A stretch of 41,249 nt of DNA from Acidobacteriota bacterium (GTDB taxonomy: Bacteria > Acidobacteriota > Terriglobia > Bryobacterales > Bryobacteraceae), in contig JANXSF010000131.1 in NCBI GenBank assembly GCA_025352795.1, forward strand, positions 1 through 41,249, written 5' to 3'. A program made the position numbers and the translations under genes. Shown one piece after another: positions 25,185 to 35,600 of this stretch. Position 1 is the first letter of the stretch. Each line of letters starts with the position of its first letter. Under the pieces are notes generated by a model that was not told the DNA's origin, searched no databases, and saw only the letters and a list, made by a program, of their open reading frames with translations.

Positions 25185-26578
25185 TTTTTCTCCAATCCGG
25201 GGAAATCGTGATCGATGCTGGCCATCAGTTCTGATTGTCCAAACGACGCAGCCGCATTACGTGCCAGGTGAGCATACCTCGCTCCTTCGATCCGATTGCC
25301 AGAGCGAACGTATGTTGCCGCCAGAGCATAAAGATACGAGGGAGTCCGGTCGTTTTCCGGTTGCAATGCCTTCGAAAAGTGGGCAATAGCGGCAGGATAA
25401 TTTCGTTGTGCCGCCAGAATCCGGCCCGCATGAAAGCGCGCCAGGGGATAGGCGGCCTGGCTGTTGCAAGCCATTTCGTATTCCTGCAACGCAGCGACTA
25501 AATCACCCTTTTGTTCAAACAGAAACCCCAGATTATGATGGGCCTGCGCATGGTACGGATTAATTTCCAGCGTTTTGCGAAATTGCCTTTCCGCTCGAGC
25601 AAGCTCTTTCCCGTTAAACAGAAGAACCCCATAGTTGTAATAGGCATCGGCCTGCTTGGTATCCAATGTAATTGCCGAACGATAGAACTGTTCCGCCTTG
25701 TCGATTTGCCCCAACCTGCCGTACAACGAAATCAGATTGACGTGAGCCTGTACCAGCTTCGGATCTATCTCCAAAGCCCGGCTATGCTCCAATACCGCCT
25801 CGGGCAATTTCCCAGCCTGTTCCAACTCTGCGGCACGATGAATATGCGCCATAGCCCCGGCGTTCAACTCGGCAATTTCAGCCTGCAATGGATCCTCAAG
25901 AGGGGGTGCAGTAGTCTTGTTTTGTTCGTAAAACCGAAAATACTCCTCCGATTCCGCCTTCTTCCCCTGTTGACGCAACAACAGCGCCAGCGCATAGTTG
26001 GCCGCACCATATTGCCCAAACAATGCAATGGCCTTGCGGTAGTGCGTGGCTGCTTTCGCTGTGTCCCCCACAAACGAGTAATATCGCCCGGCGCCATATT
26101 GAGCCTGCGGCGATTGAGGTTTAGCTTCCAATACTGCTTTATACTCCGACCGGCTTTCATCAAGTTTATTCGCAGCCAAAAGCAAATCGGCCAGCAGCAA
26201 GCGTGCAGGAACATAACCCGGATCGAGCTGAAGCCCTTCCTGCAGGATGAGGATGCTTTTTTCCTGGTCTGTTTGCGACGTGGCCAGGTAGTAGGTCCAG
26301 CGAAACGATTTCGGTTCCAGCGCCCGAGCCCTTTCAAAGCACTGCGCTGCAGCCGCCATCTGGTTGTGCGCGCTCAGCAGCATTCCTAACTTTCCAACTG
26401 TCGCCGCATCATCCGGATTGGCAAGCGCTGCCTTCAACGCAGATTCGATGTTCGCCCGCACTTTAGGCAGGAAGTTTTCCGTGTTTAATTGAGGCACTGG
26501 AGGCTTCTGGCGGGTGCAGGAACAGGTAAGGATGGCCAGCAATATTATGGCCCAGGTCTTTCGAATCATCATCGACAT
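25181..26578 (-). CDS. TPR-repeat lipoprotein
   Basis: A 465-residue protein with a lipoprotein signal (TWAIILLAILTCSC; Cys near 21). It is followed by about ten tetratricopeptide repeats, shown by regularly spaced motifs such as AAAAQCFERARALEPKSFRW, LGRLGQIDKAEQFYRSAITL, YYNYGVLLFNGKELARAERQ and AHHNLGFLFEQKGDLVAALQ. TPR proteins are protein-protein scaffolds. The pairing of a TPR protein with a CRTAC1 protein by a four-base overlap is common in Acidobacteria, and joint action at the inner or outer membrane surface is inferred. A second ATG lies two codons after the first. Confidence 0.9.
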   Translation of the reverse strand: MSMMIRKTWAIILLAILTCSCTRQKPPVPQLNTENFLPKVRANIESALKAALANPDDAATVGKLGMLLSAHNQMAAAAQCFERARALEPKSFRWTYYLATSQTDQEKSILILQEGLQLDPGYVPARLLLADLLLAANKLDESRSEYKAVLEAKPQSPQAQYGAGRYYSFVGDTAKAATHYRKAIALFGQYGAANYALALLLRQQGKKAESEEYFRFYEQNKTTAPPLEDPLQAEIAELNAGAMAHIHRAAELEQAGKLPEAVLEHSRALEIDPKLVQAHVNLISLYGRLGQIDKAEQFYRSAITLDTKQADAYYNYGVLLFNGKELARAERQFRKTLEINPYHAQAHHNLGFLFEQKGDLVAALQEYEMACNSQAAYPLARFHAGRILAAQRNYPAAIAHFSKALQPENDRTPSYLYALAATYVRSGNRIEGARYAHLARNAAASFGQSELMASIDHDFPGLEKK

Positions 26579-26782
26579 GGATAGATAGCCATAAATTCGC
26601 TTGGTTCGAGATTCATCGTATCACCCGTGCATAACCACAACTGGATTATTTGTGTTCCTTCTACCTCCACCGTCAACTCTTTCGTCGGCTTACAGTTTTA
26701 TAGGAAAAGTTCCTTCCATTGCGCTCCCCATAGAACCCTTGGGCAATTCCAAATCAGGAATTTACGTTTACACTAATCGTTT

Positions 26783-27662
26783 ATGCGACTCCGTCTGTTT
26801 GCTTTCTTGGCCTTCTCAGCTTTTCTGCTTTTTGGCGCCCCTTTCAAGAAGGATAGAGTGCGCTAAATGGCCCCGAACGTCTACGTCTGGGAGGGAGAGC
26901 CGGATCTGCGCGAACCGGCCAACTGCACCTGGGTGATTTTCAAGGACCATGTGCTGGTCATCGATGCCAACTTCCCATGGGGCGCGCGCAAAATTCTGCA
27001 GCAATAAAGGCCAGCACCAATAAGCCGGTCCACTATGTTTTCGACACCCATTACCATGGCGATCACGCCTACGGCAATTCGATCTTTGTTGATGTTGGTG
27101 CTTTAATCGTCTGTTCCGAATCTTGTGCCGAGGAACTGCTCACCAAAGGGGCTCGTATGTTGACTAACTGGAGCGACAAAGCGCATCCTCTCGAGGGCTC
27201 GCGACTGGAACTGCATATTCTAACCTTCTCGGAAGGTGTGGTCTTCGACGATGGTACTGAGCGCGTGGAAATTACCGGTGTTGGTCCGACCCACAGCAAT
27301 GGAGATGCGGTCGCGTATCTATCCAAGGAAAAGATTCTTGTCTCTGGCGATCTGGTTGTCACCTGGACCGCTGGGAACAATTTAGGCGATGCCCGATGGC
27401 GACCATGGCCATTGGATTCATTCTCTTGATCGCCTCAACAAATGGGACGTTGCCACTCTCATCCCGGTCACGGTGCACTGGCTGGTCGGGCGGCAATCCA
27501 ACACAGCGGAATACCTGCAGGACATGCTCAATCAGGTGAAAACAGGCAAACAAGACTGTGGACGAAGTGATTCGCTCCGTCAACCTCGGTAGGCATGGTG
27601 GATTGGGCTCCAGTGCCAGTGGCAATGCGGCCTCCATCCGGGCAATGTATCGTCGATTGTAA
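26783..27662 (+). pseudogene. metallo-beta-lactamase-fold hydrolase, multiply disrupted
   Basis: The original gene can be followed across several frames. ATG 26783 opens a signal peptide (MRLRLFAFLAFSAFLLFGAP) that ends at a TAA at 26864, directly followed in frame by MAPNVYVWEGEPDLREPANC, then a one-base deletion near 26999. The next part has the zinc motif THYHGDHAYGN (HxHxDH) and VGPTHSNGDAVAYL, then an inserted base near 27385, then DHGHW with RLNKWDVATLIP, where the expected GHG motif is lost by two further indels. The tail (RTKQD versus VDEVIRSVNLG) shifts again and ends at TAA 27660. At least five lesions in 880 bases, while both neighbours are intact, indicate a true decaying gene. 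Confidence 0.85.
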
Positions 27663-27751
27663 TCCATTTAGAATCAATGAAATATCCGGGGAGGTATGGG
27701 TTAGCAAGAAACCATCACATTCACTTCCCTCATCGGATACCATGAAACCCA

Positions 27752-29722
27752 ATGAACTGCCGTCAATTTAGAATGATCGCCCTGGTTTGCATAATTCCAT
27801 TCCTGGCGCTGGCCCAAGATGCAAAAGTGGGGAAAACGGAGTACCTGGAACTTTGCTCCGCCTGCCATGGGGACGATGCCAATGGGGGCGAACTCGGCCC
27901 CGGAATTTTGAAGCGCATTGTTGCGCATAGCGACCAGGAACTGATTTCCATCGTCAGCGGCGGCATTGGCGGCCGTGGCATGCCGCCGTTCGCTTTGGAA
28001 GCTAAACCGATGTCGGATCTGTTGGCATTTCTCCGCACCTTGCGCGTTCCAGTCCGTAGTCTGGGTGATCCGGTTCGGATCAAAATTGAAACTACCGCGG
28101 GAAAAATGGTTGAGGGTTTGGCTCTTAGCCAAGGTATTCAGGATTTGATTCTGCGCACCAGCGACGACCGTGTGGAACTCTACCGCAGAGCAGGTGCGAA
28201 ATACCGCCAAGTCACATCGCAGTCCGATTGGCCCACCTACGACGGCAACTATTCTGGAAACCGCCACACCGAATTGACGCAAATCGACAAGACCAACATC
28301 TCCCGTCTGGCGCCGAAATGGATTTATAGTCTTCCGGATACTTCGCCGCTAGAGGTTACCCCGGTTGTTGTTGATGGCATCATGTACGTCACCAGTGCCA
28401 ACCAGGCATCTGCCCTTGATGCCGGCACAGGGCGTGAAATCTGGCATTACGAACATGCACGTCTTCGCTTGAATGGGAAAGTATCCACCGGGGTTAATCG
28501 CGGCGTTGCTGTTGCGGGCAAAACAGTGTTCATGGTCACGGATCATGCGCACATCGTGGCATTGAATCGCTTTACTGGTCGCCCGTTGTGGGAAAGTGAA
28601 CTTGGGCCGAAAAGCAGCGGCTATGGTTCCACTTCGGCGCCGCTGGCAGTGGGCAATCTTGTAATTGCGGGCGTAAGTGGCGGTGAAAACGGAGCGCGTG
28701 GCTTTTTGGCCGCATTCGATATCAACACTGGCAATGAAGTGTGGCGATTCTGGACCGTTCCAAAACCTGGCGAGCCGGGTTCTGAGACCTGGAAAGGAAA
28801 CACCATTGACCATCCCGGTGCCGACACATGGCTAACCGGCACGTACGATCCGCAACTGGAAACGCTTTATTGGCCCACAGGCAATCCCGGTTCCGATCAC
28901 AATGGCGATGAACGCGTGGGTGACAATTTGTACTCCTGCTCCGTGGTGGCACTCGATATCAAGACCGGGAAAATGAAATGGTACTACCAGTTCACTCCGC
29001 ACGACGTCTGGGATTGGGATGCCCAGGAACCGCCAGTGCTGGTGGATGCCACCTGGGAAGGGAAGCCTCGTAAGCTGCTTTTACAGGCCAATCGCAATGG
29101 CTTCCTCTACGTGCTGGATCGAACCAATGGGAAATTCCTGCAGGCCACTCCTCTGGTACAAAAGCTCACCTGGGCCAGCAAAATCGGATCCGATGGACGC
29201 CCGGTGATGAATCCTGACCAGGTACCAAGCGACAAAGGAACGCGCATTTGCCCTTCTGTGATCGGTGCCACTAATTGGTGGTCGGCCAGTTACAATCCGG
29301 CGACCGGACTTTACTACGTGCAAACTCTGGAAAACTGCAGCATTTACACAAAAAGGGCTCAAGGCTGGGAACAAGGTCGCGGCTATATGGGCGGTTCATC
29401 GCGCCAATCTCCTGACGACAAGCCGCAAAAAGTGCTGCGCGCCTACGATATCAAAACCGGCAAGATCGCCTGGGAACTTCCCCAACATGGAGCCGGTGCC
29501 TCGCGTGGCGGAACGCTTTCCACCGCCTCGGGAATCGTATTTTTCTGTGAGGACAGTGATGCATTTGTGGCTGCCGACGCCAAAACCGGGAAGCCCTTGT
29601 GGCAGTTTCAGGCAAACCAGATCTGGCGCGCCTCTCCCATGAGCTACCAGTTCGACAAAGAACAGTACGTTGCGATTGCTTCCGGATCTAGTATCATTTC
29701 ATTCGGCCTTGGTGCCAAATAG
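27752..29722 (+). CDS. PQQ-dependent dehydrogenase with N-terminal cytochrome c domain
   Basis: A 656-residue exported quinohemoprotein. The signal peptide (MIALVCIIPFLALAQ) is followed by one cytochrome c domain with CSACH (35-39) and a distal Met candidate in GRGMPPF. After a linker the quinoprotein part starts at WPTYDGNYSGNRHTELTQID and has propeller blades ending in LW or W motifs (ALDAGTGREIWHYE, ALNRFTGRPLWESEL, ALDIKTGKMKWYYQF, AYDIKTGKIAWELP). TPHDVWDWDAQEPPVLVD is the active-site region of methanol/ethanol-type enzymes. The vicinal Cys pair usual in methanol/ethanol dehydrogenases is absent (KVSTGVNRGVAV instead). Having the heme domain at the N-terminus differs from classic type II alcohol dehydrogenases, where it is C-terminal. 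It ends 18 bases before the Tat-exported protein. Confidence 0.93.
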   Translation: MNCRQFRMIALVCIIPFLALAQDAKVGKTEYLELCSACHGDDANGGELGPGILKRIVAHSDQELISIVSGGIGGRGMPPFALEAKPMSDLLAFLRTLRVPVRSLGDPVRIKIETTAGKMVEGLALSQGIQDLILRTSDDRVELYRRAGAKYRQVTSQSDWPTYDGNYSGNRHTELTQIDKTNISRLAPKWIYSLPDTSPLEVTPVVVDGIMYVTSANQASALDAGTGREIWHYEHARLRLNGKVSTGVNRGVAVAGKTVFMVTDHAHIVALNRFTGRPLWESELGPKSSGYGSTSAPLAVGNLVIAGVSGGENGARGFLAAFDINTGNEVWRFWTVPKPGEPGSETWKGNTIDHPGADTWLTGTYDPQLETLYWPTGNPGSDHNGDERVGDNLYSCSVVALDIKTGKMKWYYQFTPHDVWDWDAQEPPVLVDATWEGKPRKLLLQANRNGFLYVLDRTNGKFLQATPLVQKLTWASKIGSDGRPVMNPDQVPSDKGTRICPSVIGATNWWSASYNPATGLYYVQTLENCSIYTKRAQGWEQGRGYMGGSSRQSPDDKPQKVLRAYDIKTGKIAWELPQHGAGASRGGTLSTASGIVFFCEDSDAFVAADAKTGKPLWQFQANQIWRASPMSYQFDKEQYVAIASGSSIISFGLGAK

Positions 29723-29740
29723 GAAATCGGTCACGTTCAA

Positions 29741-32434
29741 ATGCCTTCATACAATCGTCGTCAATTTTTACGCGTTACAGGAACCACTTCTCTCGCCGCG
29801 GTCTCGGCACACGGAGTTGGCCGGGGTTTATCTATCCTCATTAACGCCGATCCGATTGCCCTTTCCGGACCCGTGCAATGGGCTGCCAAGGAACTGGAAC
29901 AATCGTTGACTGCAGCAGGCGTTACCGTCCAGCGTTGCGTCAACATTTCCGAAGTTGCAGCGGGAAACCAATGCATCCTCGTCTCGGGCTCATCTACCAA
30001 TGTCTCCCGTCAAATTCTGAAAACAGCCGGAATCACAGTTCCGGAATCCGTTGAGTCCCTGGGTATTGCACCGGGAACGCTCAAAGGCAAGTCCGTGCTG
30101 CTGGCCGCCGGCTTCGATGTGCGAGGCTTGGTGTTCGCCCTGCTCGACCTTGCCGATCGCGTGCAAAATAGTCCTGACCCAAGCACCGCCCTGCTAAACC
30201 TGAAAGCGTCCGCCGAGCAGCCCGCCAACAAGATTCGCAGCATCACCCGCCTGTTCACCAGCGATGTGGAAGACAAGGTCTGGTATAACGACCGCGCCAT
30301 GTGGCCGCAATACCTCACCATGCTCGCTGCCAACCGATTCAACCGCTTCAATCTGGCGCTGGGCATCGGCTACGATTTTATCCGCCAGGTAACCGACGCT
30401 TACTTCCTTTTTTCCTACCCCTTTCTGCTTGCTGTTCCCGGCTACAAGGTGCGCTCCCCGCAACTGCCCGATACCGAACGAGATCAGAATCTGGAGATGC
30501 TGCGCTTCGTTGCCCGAGAAACAGTCGCCCGAGGTATGGAATTCCAACTGGGCCTTTGGATGCACGGCTATGAATGGATCAACAGCCCCAATCCGAACTA
30601 CACAATCGAAGGCATCACCAAGGAAAATCATGGACCCTACTGCCGCGACGCCGTGCGCGCCCTGCTGCAGGCGATCCCGGAAATCAGCGGAGTCACGTTC
30701 CGCGTTCACGGGGAAAGCGGTGTGGAGGAGGGCAGTTACGACTTCTGGAAAACCGTGTTCGAGGGTGTGTCCACCTGTGGCCGCCGCGTAGAAATCGACA
30801 TGCATGCCAAAGGCATGGATGAAACCATGATGAACATGGCTGTTGCCACAAAGCAGCCCGTGATCATCTCGCCGAAATATTGGGCCGAACATTTGGGCAT
30901 GCCCTACCATCAAGCCGATATTCGCGAACTGGAACGTCCACGCCCTGATCGTACTGCCACCGGCCTCATGAAATTCAGTGCAGGTTCCCGCAGCTTCCTG
31001 CGTTACGGCTACGGCGATCTCTTGCGCGAAAACCGGCAATGGGGTGTTTTGCATCGCATCTGGCCGGGCACGCAACGCCTGCTGCTTTCTGGCGATCCGG
31101 TCACAACCGCTGCCCATTCCCGTGCCTTCCGTTTTTGCGGCAGTGATGGTGTGGAAATCATGGAGTCCCTATCATTCAAGGGCCGTCGCGGATCGGGCAT
31201 CGCGGGTGATCGTTGTGCCTACGAAGATGCTTCCCTTAAACCGCGCTGGGATTGGCAGAAATATCTTTACACCCACCGCGTCTGGGGTCGGCTACTCTAC
31301 AACCCCGATGCGAAACCCGAAGTATGGCAGCGGCTGTTGCGCAAGCAATTCGGTGCCGGTGCGCCCGGAATAGAAACCGCGCTGGCTAATGCTACCCGCA
31401 TCCTGCCGATCATTATGACAAGCCATGCTGCTTCGGCCGGCAACAATACCTATTGGCCGGAACTTTACCTGAACCAGTCCATTGTAGATCCCGAGCATTT
31501 TGGCCCCTACCGCGACACGCCCACCCCCAGAGTTTTCGGCAACGTCAGCCCGCTCGACCCGCAACTGTTTTCCGGCATCAACGAGTTCACCGACGAACTG
31601 CTGCAGGGTGCGCGAACTGGCAAGTATACACCGCTTGAAGCTGCCCAATGGATTGAGGATTATGGCGCTCAGGCGGTAAAGTCCCTTGCCCAGGCAACGC
31701 CACTGATGGCAGGGAACAACAAGCCTGAATTCCGCCGTTTGGCCATTGATATTAAAATGCAAGCGGGACTGGCCCGGTTTTTCGGTGCTAAATTCCGCAG
31801 CGGTGCCCTGTACCGCGTCTATGAGCGTTCCGGAAATCCAGTAGCTCTCGATCAGGCGGTGAAAGCATACCGCTCTGCTCGCGCCTCCTGGGTGGAACTG
31901 GTTACTCTTTCCAAGGGTGTTTATCGTGCCGACATCACGGTTGGCGAGAATCCCCAATTGCGCGGCCACTGGGCCGATCGTCTCCCGGCCATCGATGCCG
32001 ACATTGCAATGATGGAGACTAAGCGTGGATTAGCTATTAACAGCGAAATCTCCCAAGCCAAAACAACGGCCGTCATCGCAACGATTCTCGGCCGCCAGCG
32101 GAGGCAGCCACTCCCGTGCAAGCATCACCCTGGTGTCACTTTTCAACCCGGCCAGCCGATCGACCTCGCCCTCGCGGTGACGCAAACCGGCCAGCCAGTC
32201 GTCGTTCACCTCCACTACAGGCACGTAACCCAAGCCGAGCGCTACGAATCACTGGAAATGCAATTCGCCGGTGGAACTTACCACGCGTCCATTCCCGGCA
32301 AGTACACCGCCTCCGTGTACCCGATGGAATACTATTTCGAACTAAAGAATGCGCAAGGCGAAGCTTGGCTCTACCCCGGTTTCAATGCCGACCTAGCCAA
32401 CCAACCCTACTTCGTCCTTCGACAGCAATCCTGA
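29741..32434 (+). CDS. Tat-exported glycosidase-like protein
   Basis: An 897-residue protein starting with a twin-arginine signal (NRRQFLRVTGTTSLAAVSA), so it is exported folded. Residues ~35-150 resemble the N-terminal domain of GH67/GH20-type enzymes (PVQWAAKELEQSLTAAGV, CILVSGSS, KGKSVLLAAGFDVRG). A barrel-like domain follows (YLTMLAANRFNRFNLALGIG, VARGMEFQLGLWMHGYEW, GVTFRVHGESGVEEGSYDFW), with acidic residues that could be catalytic (E in VHGESGVEEG). Later parts are helical with a C-terminal beta domain. The exact glycoside-hydrolase family is not certain, and it may be a divergent group. It lies between the PQQ enzyme and a TonB-dependent receptor, consistent with a role in glycan degradation. 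Confidence 0.65.
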   Translation: MPSYNRRQFLRVTGTTSLAAVSAHGVGRGLSILINADPIALSGPVQWAAKELEQSLTAAGVTVQRCVNISEVAAGNQCILVSGSSTNVSRQILKTAGITVPESVESLGIAPGTLKGKSVLLAAGFDVRGLVFALLDLADRVQNSPDPSTALLNLKASAEQPANKIRSITRLFTSDVEDKVWYNDRAMWPQYLTMLAANRFNRFNLALGIGYDFIRQVTDAYFLFSYPFLLAVPGYKVRSPQLPDTERDQNLEMLRFVARETVARGMEFQLGLWMHGYEWINSPNPNYTIEGITKENHGPYCRDAVRALLQAIPEISGVTFRVHGESGVEEGSYDFWKTVFEGVSTCGRRVEIDMHAKGMDETMMNMAVATKQPVIISPKYWAEHLGMPYHQADIRELERPRPDRTATGLMKFSAGSRSFLRYGYGDLLRENRQWGVLHRIWPGTQRLLLSGDPVTTAAHSRAFRFCGSDGVEIMESLSFKGRRGSGIAGDRCAYEDASLKPRWDWQKYLYTHRVWGRLLYNPDAKPEVWQRLLRKQFGAGAPGIETALANATRILPIIMTSHAASAGNNTYWPELYLNQSIVDPEHFGPYRDTPTPRVFGNVSPLDPQLFSGINEFTDELLQGARTGKYTPLEAAQWIEDYGAQAVKSLAQATPLMAGNNKPEFRRLAIDIKMQAGLARFFGAKFRSGALYRVYERSGNPVALDQAVKAYRSARASWVELVTLSKGVYRADITVGENPQLRGHWADRLPAIDADIAMMETKRGLAINSEISQAKTTAVIATILGRQRRQPLPCKHHPGVTFQPGQPIDLALAVTQTGQPVVVHLHYRHVTQAERYESLEMQFAGGTYHASIPGKYTASVYPMEYYFELKNAQGEAWLYPGFNADLANQPYFVLRQQS

Positions 32435-32640
32435 CTCGTCTTTGAATAGTCAGGTATTTGCCGGAGCCCAAACGAGATCTCAATTTGATTCCAAAAGTCA
32501 TAGAATTGCATCTCACAGATTTCAACAGTGTTAGATTCACATGAATCACGCGCTCCGGAACCGTTCGGCAACATGTTCGCTGCTTCTTTTCACTCTGCCA
32601 AATGCTACCCTCGTCTATTACATTAAGGAGGGGTTATCCC

Positions 32641-35600
32641 ATGCGCACCCTGATCGTGCAGTTCCTCGTAGCTAGCCTACCCTTGTTGGCGCAGCAATCC
32701 ACTGCCCGTTTACTGGGTACAGTGGTGGACCCAACTTCCGCGGCAATCGGCGGCGCCACTGTAACCGTTAGTAATATCGATACATCGCAATCCCGGTCAG
32801 TGACCACCAGCGCGCTCGGCGAATATTCGATCCCACTCCTGCCCATCGGTGAGTACACAATGTTAATCGCCGCCCCGGGCTTCCCAAACAAATCCTTACG
32901 TGGCATCGTTTTAAAGGTTGACCAGGAAGCCCGCTTCGACGTCACCATGTCCCTCGGTGCCTTGAGCGACACCATTACCGTCGAAGCATCTTCTCCCTTG
33001 CTCGTCACCGATACCTCCTCAGTTGGCCAGGTGATTGAAAATAAGTCGATCATCAACATGCCGCTTAACGGCCGCGCCTTCTGGCAACTCGCCCAACTCA
33101 CCCCCGGCGTGGTCTTCACCCCCGGTGGATCCGACATCAGTTCCGGCGGCCAGGGCATTCGAGCCACCCGCGTGGGACTGCGCATCAGCGGTAACAGCCG
33201 CCTCGCCGGCGGCTGGTTCCTTGATGGCTTCGACATTACGGAATATGAACTCGGTGCCACCTCAATCACCCCTTCCACCGACGCCATTCAGGAATTCAAA
33301 GTTCTCAGCGGCGGTATGAGCGCGGAATACGCCCTACCTTCGGTTATTAATGCAGCACTGAAAAGTGGTGGTAATAGTTTCCACGGAAGCGCCTACGAAT
33401 TCCTCCGCAACGAAAAAATCCAGGCCCGCAACTTCTTCTCTGCCACGATCCCACCTCTAAAGAGAAATCAATTCGGCGGTACCCTCGGCGGACCCATCGC
33501 CAAAGATAAGGTGTTTTTCTTCGTCGATTACGAAGGAGGTCGCACTCGCCAGGGCACCACCATCAACTCCGTCGTCCCCACTGCGTCTAACTTAGTCGGC
33601 AATTTCGCCGGAGGCCGCCCACTTTACGATCCTTTCTCAACCCGCGCGAATCCGGCCAACTCCGCCCAATTCATTCGCGATATTTTTCCCAACAACATAA
33701 TCCCATCCACCCGCATCGCCTCCCAGGCCGCCTACTTCCGCAACATGTTCCCCATTCCGAATACCGGAGCCTCCCGCTACACCTATTCACCGGCGCTGGC
33801 CCTTGATACCGACAAGTTCGACATCAAGATCTCTCCACGTCTGACGCAAAAGGACAGCATCACCAGCCGCTATTCCTACGCCGATAATAACGAAAGCGAT
33901 CCGTCAGCCTATCCCGCGCTCGGCTCCTACCCACTCCACAGCCGCTCGCAAAACGTCGGCCTCAGCTTTCTGCACACCTTCACTCCCAGCGTTGCCCTGG
34001 AAGTAGCCGGCAATTACTACCGCACTTTTTTCTACTTCCTGAATGCCAGTAATTTTAATGGCAAGGACGTGGTCAACCAGGCCGGCATCACCGGTTTTGA
34101 AGGCATTTCCAGCCTGCAGCCGGCAGCTCCCAACATCGCACTATCGGGCTACGCTACTTTGGCTGGCAGCACCGATAACCGCCCCAAAGCAAACCGAATC
34201 CGAACCTACCAATACCGCACCAGCATCACATGGACGCGCGGCAACCACGACATGAAGTTCGGTGCCCAGCTCTCCCACCAGGCACACGCCTTCCTCAACG
34301 GGAACGCCTCCCAGGGCACCTTCAACTTCGATGGACGCTACACCCAAAGTCCGCTCAGCACCGGCAACACCGGCGATGCCTTCGCCGACTTCCTGCTTGG
34401 CTACCCGTTCAGTGTGCAGCGCGCCACGCCCATCCAGATCTTCGGCGACAGTGGCAACTTCTTTCACAGCTATGCTCAGGACAACTGGCGCATCACTCGC
34501 AACCTGACGCTCAATATCGGCGTCCGTTGGGAAGTCAACTCCATGCTTGTAGGCATCCGCGGGCAGTCCAATGTATTCGATTTTGCGACAGGCAAAATTA
34601 TCATTCCCACCCGCAACGGCTCGCCCGATCTCACGGCGCAACCAGGTTCAGACAAGGCCTGGGCCGTCTTCCGCCCCCTGCTTGAAACCAGCGAAGAAAA
34701 GGGTCTCCCCTGGTCTCTCCGTCATGCCAACCCGCACGATTTTGCCCCGCGCTTCGGCTTCGCCTGGCGTCCAATGGGTAACACCAAGACGGTGATTCGT
34801 TCCGCTTACGGAATCTTTTACATCTACCCCGATTCCAATATCCTGCTTGGCCAGGTGCGTACTCCGCCCTTTGTAATTCTGCAGGTCATCAACAACGATG
34901 TGCCCACGGCCTCCACCCTTGTCCCTCGCCGCAATCTGGCCAACTATTTCCTGGGCCAGTCGCTGCTCGACATCAACGCCACTCCATCGCCCACTACAGG
35001 CGGTTCCGACTACGCCACCACTTACACCCAAACTTGGAATTTCAACGTCCAGCATGAGTTGTCACATAATTTAGCCGTGGAAGTAGGTTACGTTGGGAAC
35101 AAGGGGACCCACCTGCAGACTTCTTCGGAATACAACATTCCATTCCCAGGCGCTGGTAACATTCAGGGCCGCCGTCCTTACCCGCAGTGGGGCGTGCTCG
35201 ATTACAAGATCTGGGGAGGTTCCAGCACCTATCACAGCTTCCAGGCGAAATTGGAAAAGCGTTTTTCGGAAGGCTTCTCCATGCTGGCGTCCTACGCTTT
35301 CTCGAAGTGTCTTGATGCACCCGGTAGCGAAGAAGGCGGCGCTCCGGTTTATTACCTCGACAACCTATACAAAGGCCGCTGCGATTACGACGTCCCCCAC
35401 AACTTTGTAACCAGCTACATCTGGGAACTGCCCTTCGGCAAAGGCCGCAAATTATTCTCCAGATCCCCCAAAGCCGTCGACTTCCTCATTGGTGGATGGC
35501 AATGGCAGGGAATCAATACTGTGCAGTCCGGCGTTCCGTTTAACGTCAGCATCAATGTAGACCGTGCCAACACGGGTGTCGGCCAGCGTCCCGATGCGAT

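Noticed and set aside
25511-26389. 292-codon plus-strand open frame opposite the TPR gene
   Set aside because: The repeats of the TPR gene keep the antisense frame open; no independent signal.
30194-31117. 307-codon minus-strand open frame inside the Tat-exported protein
   Set aside because: A shadow frame with no start signal or recognisable domain.
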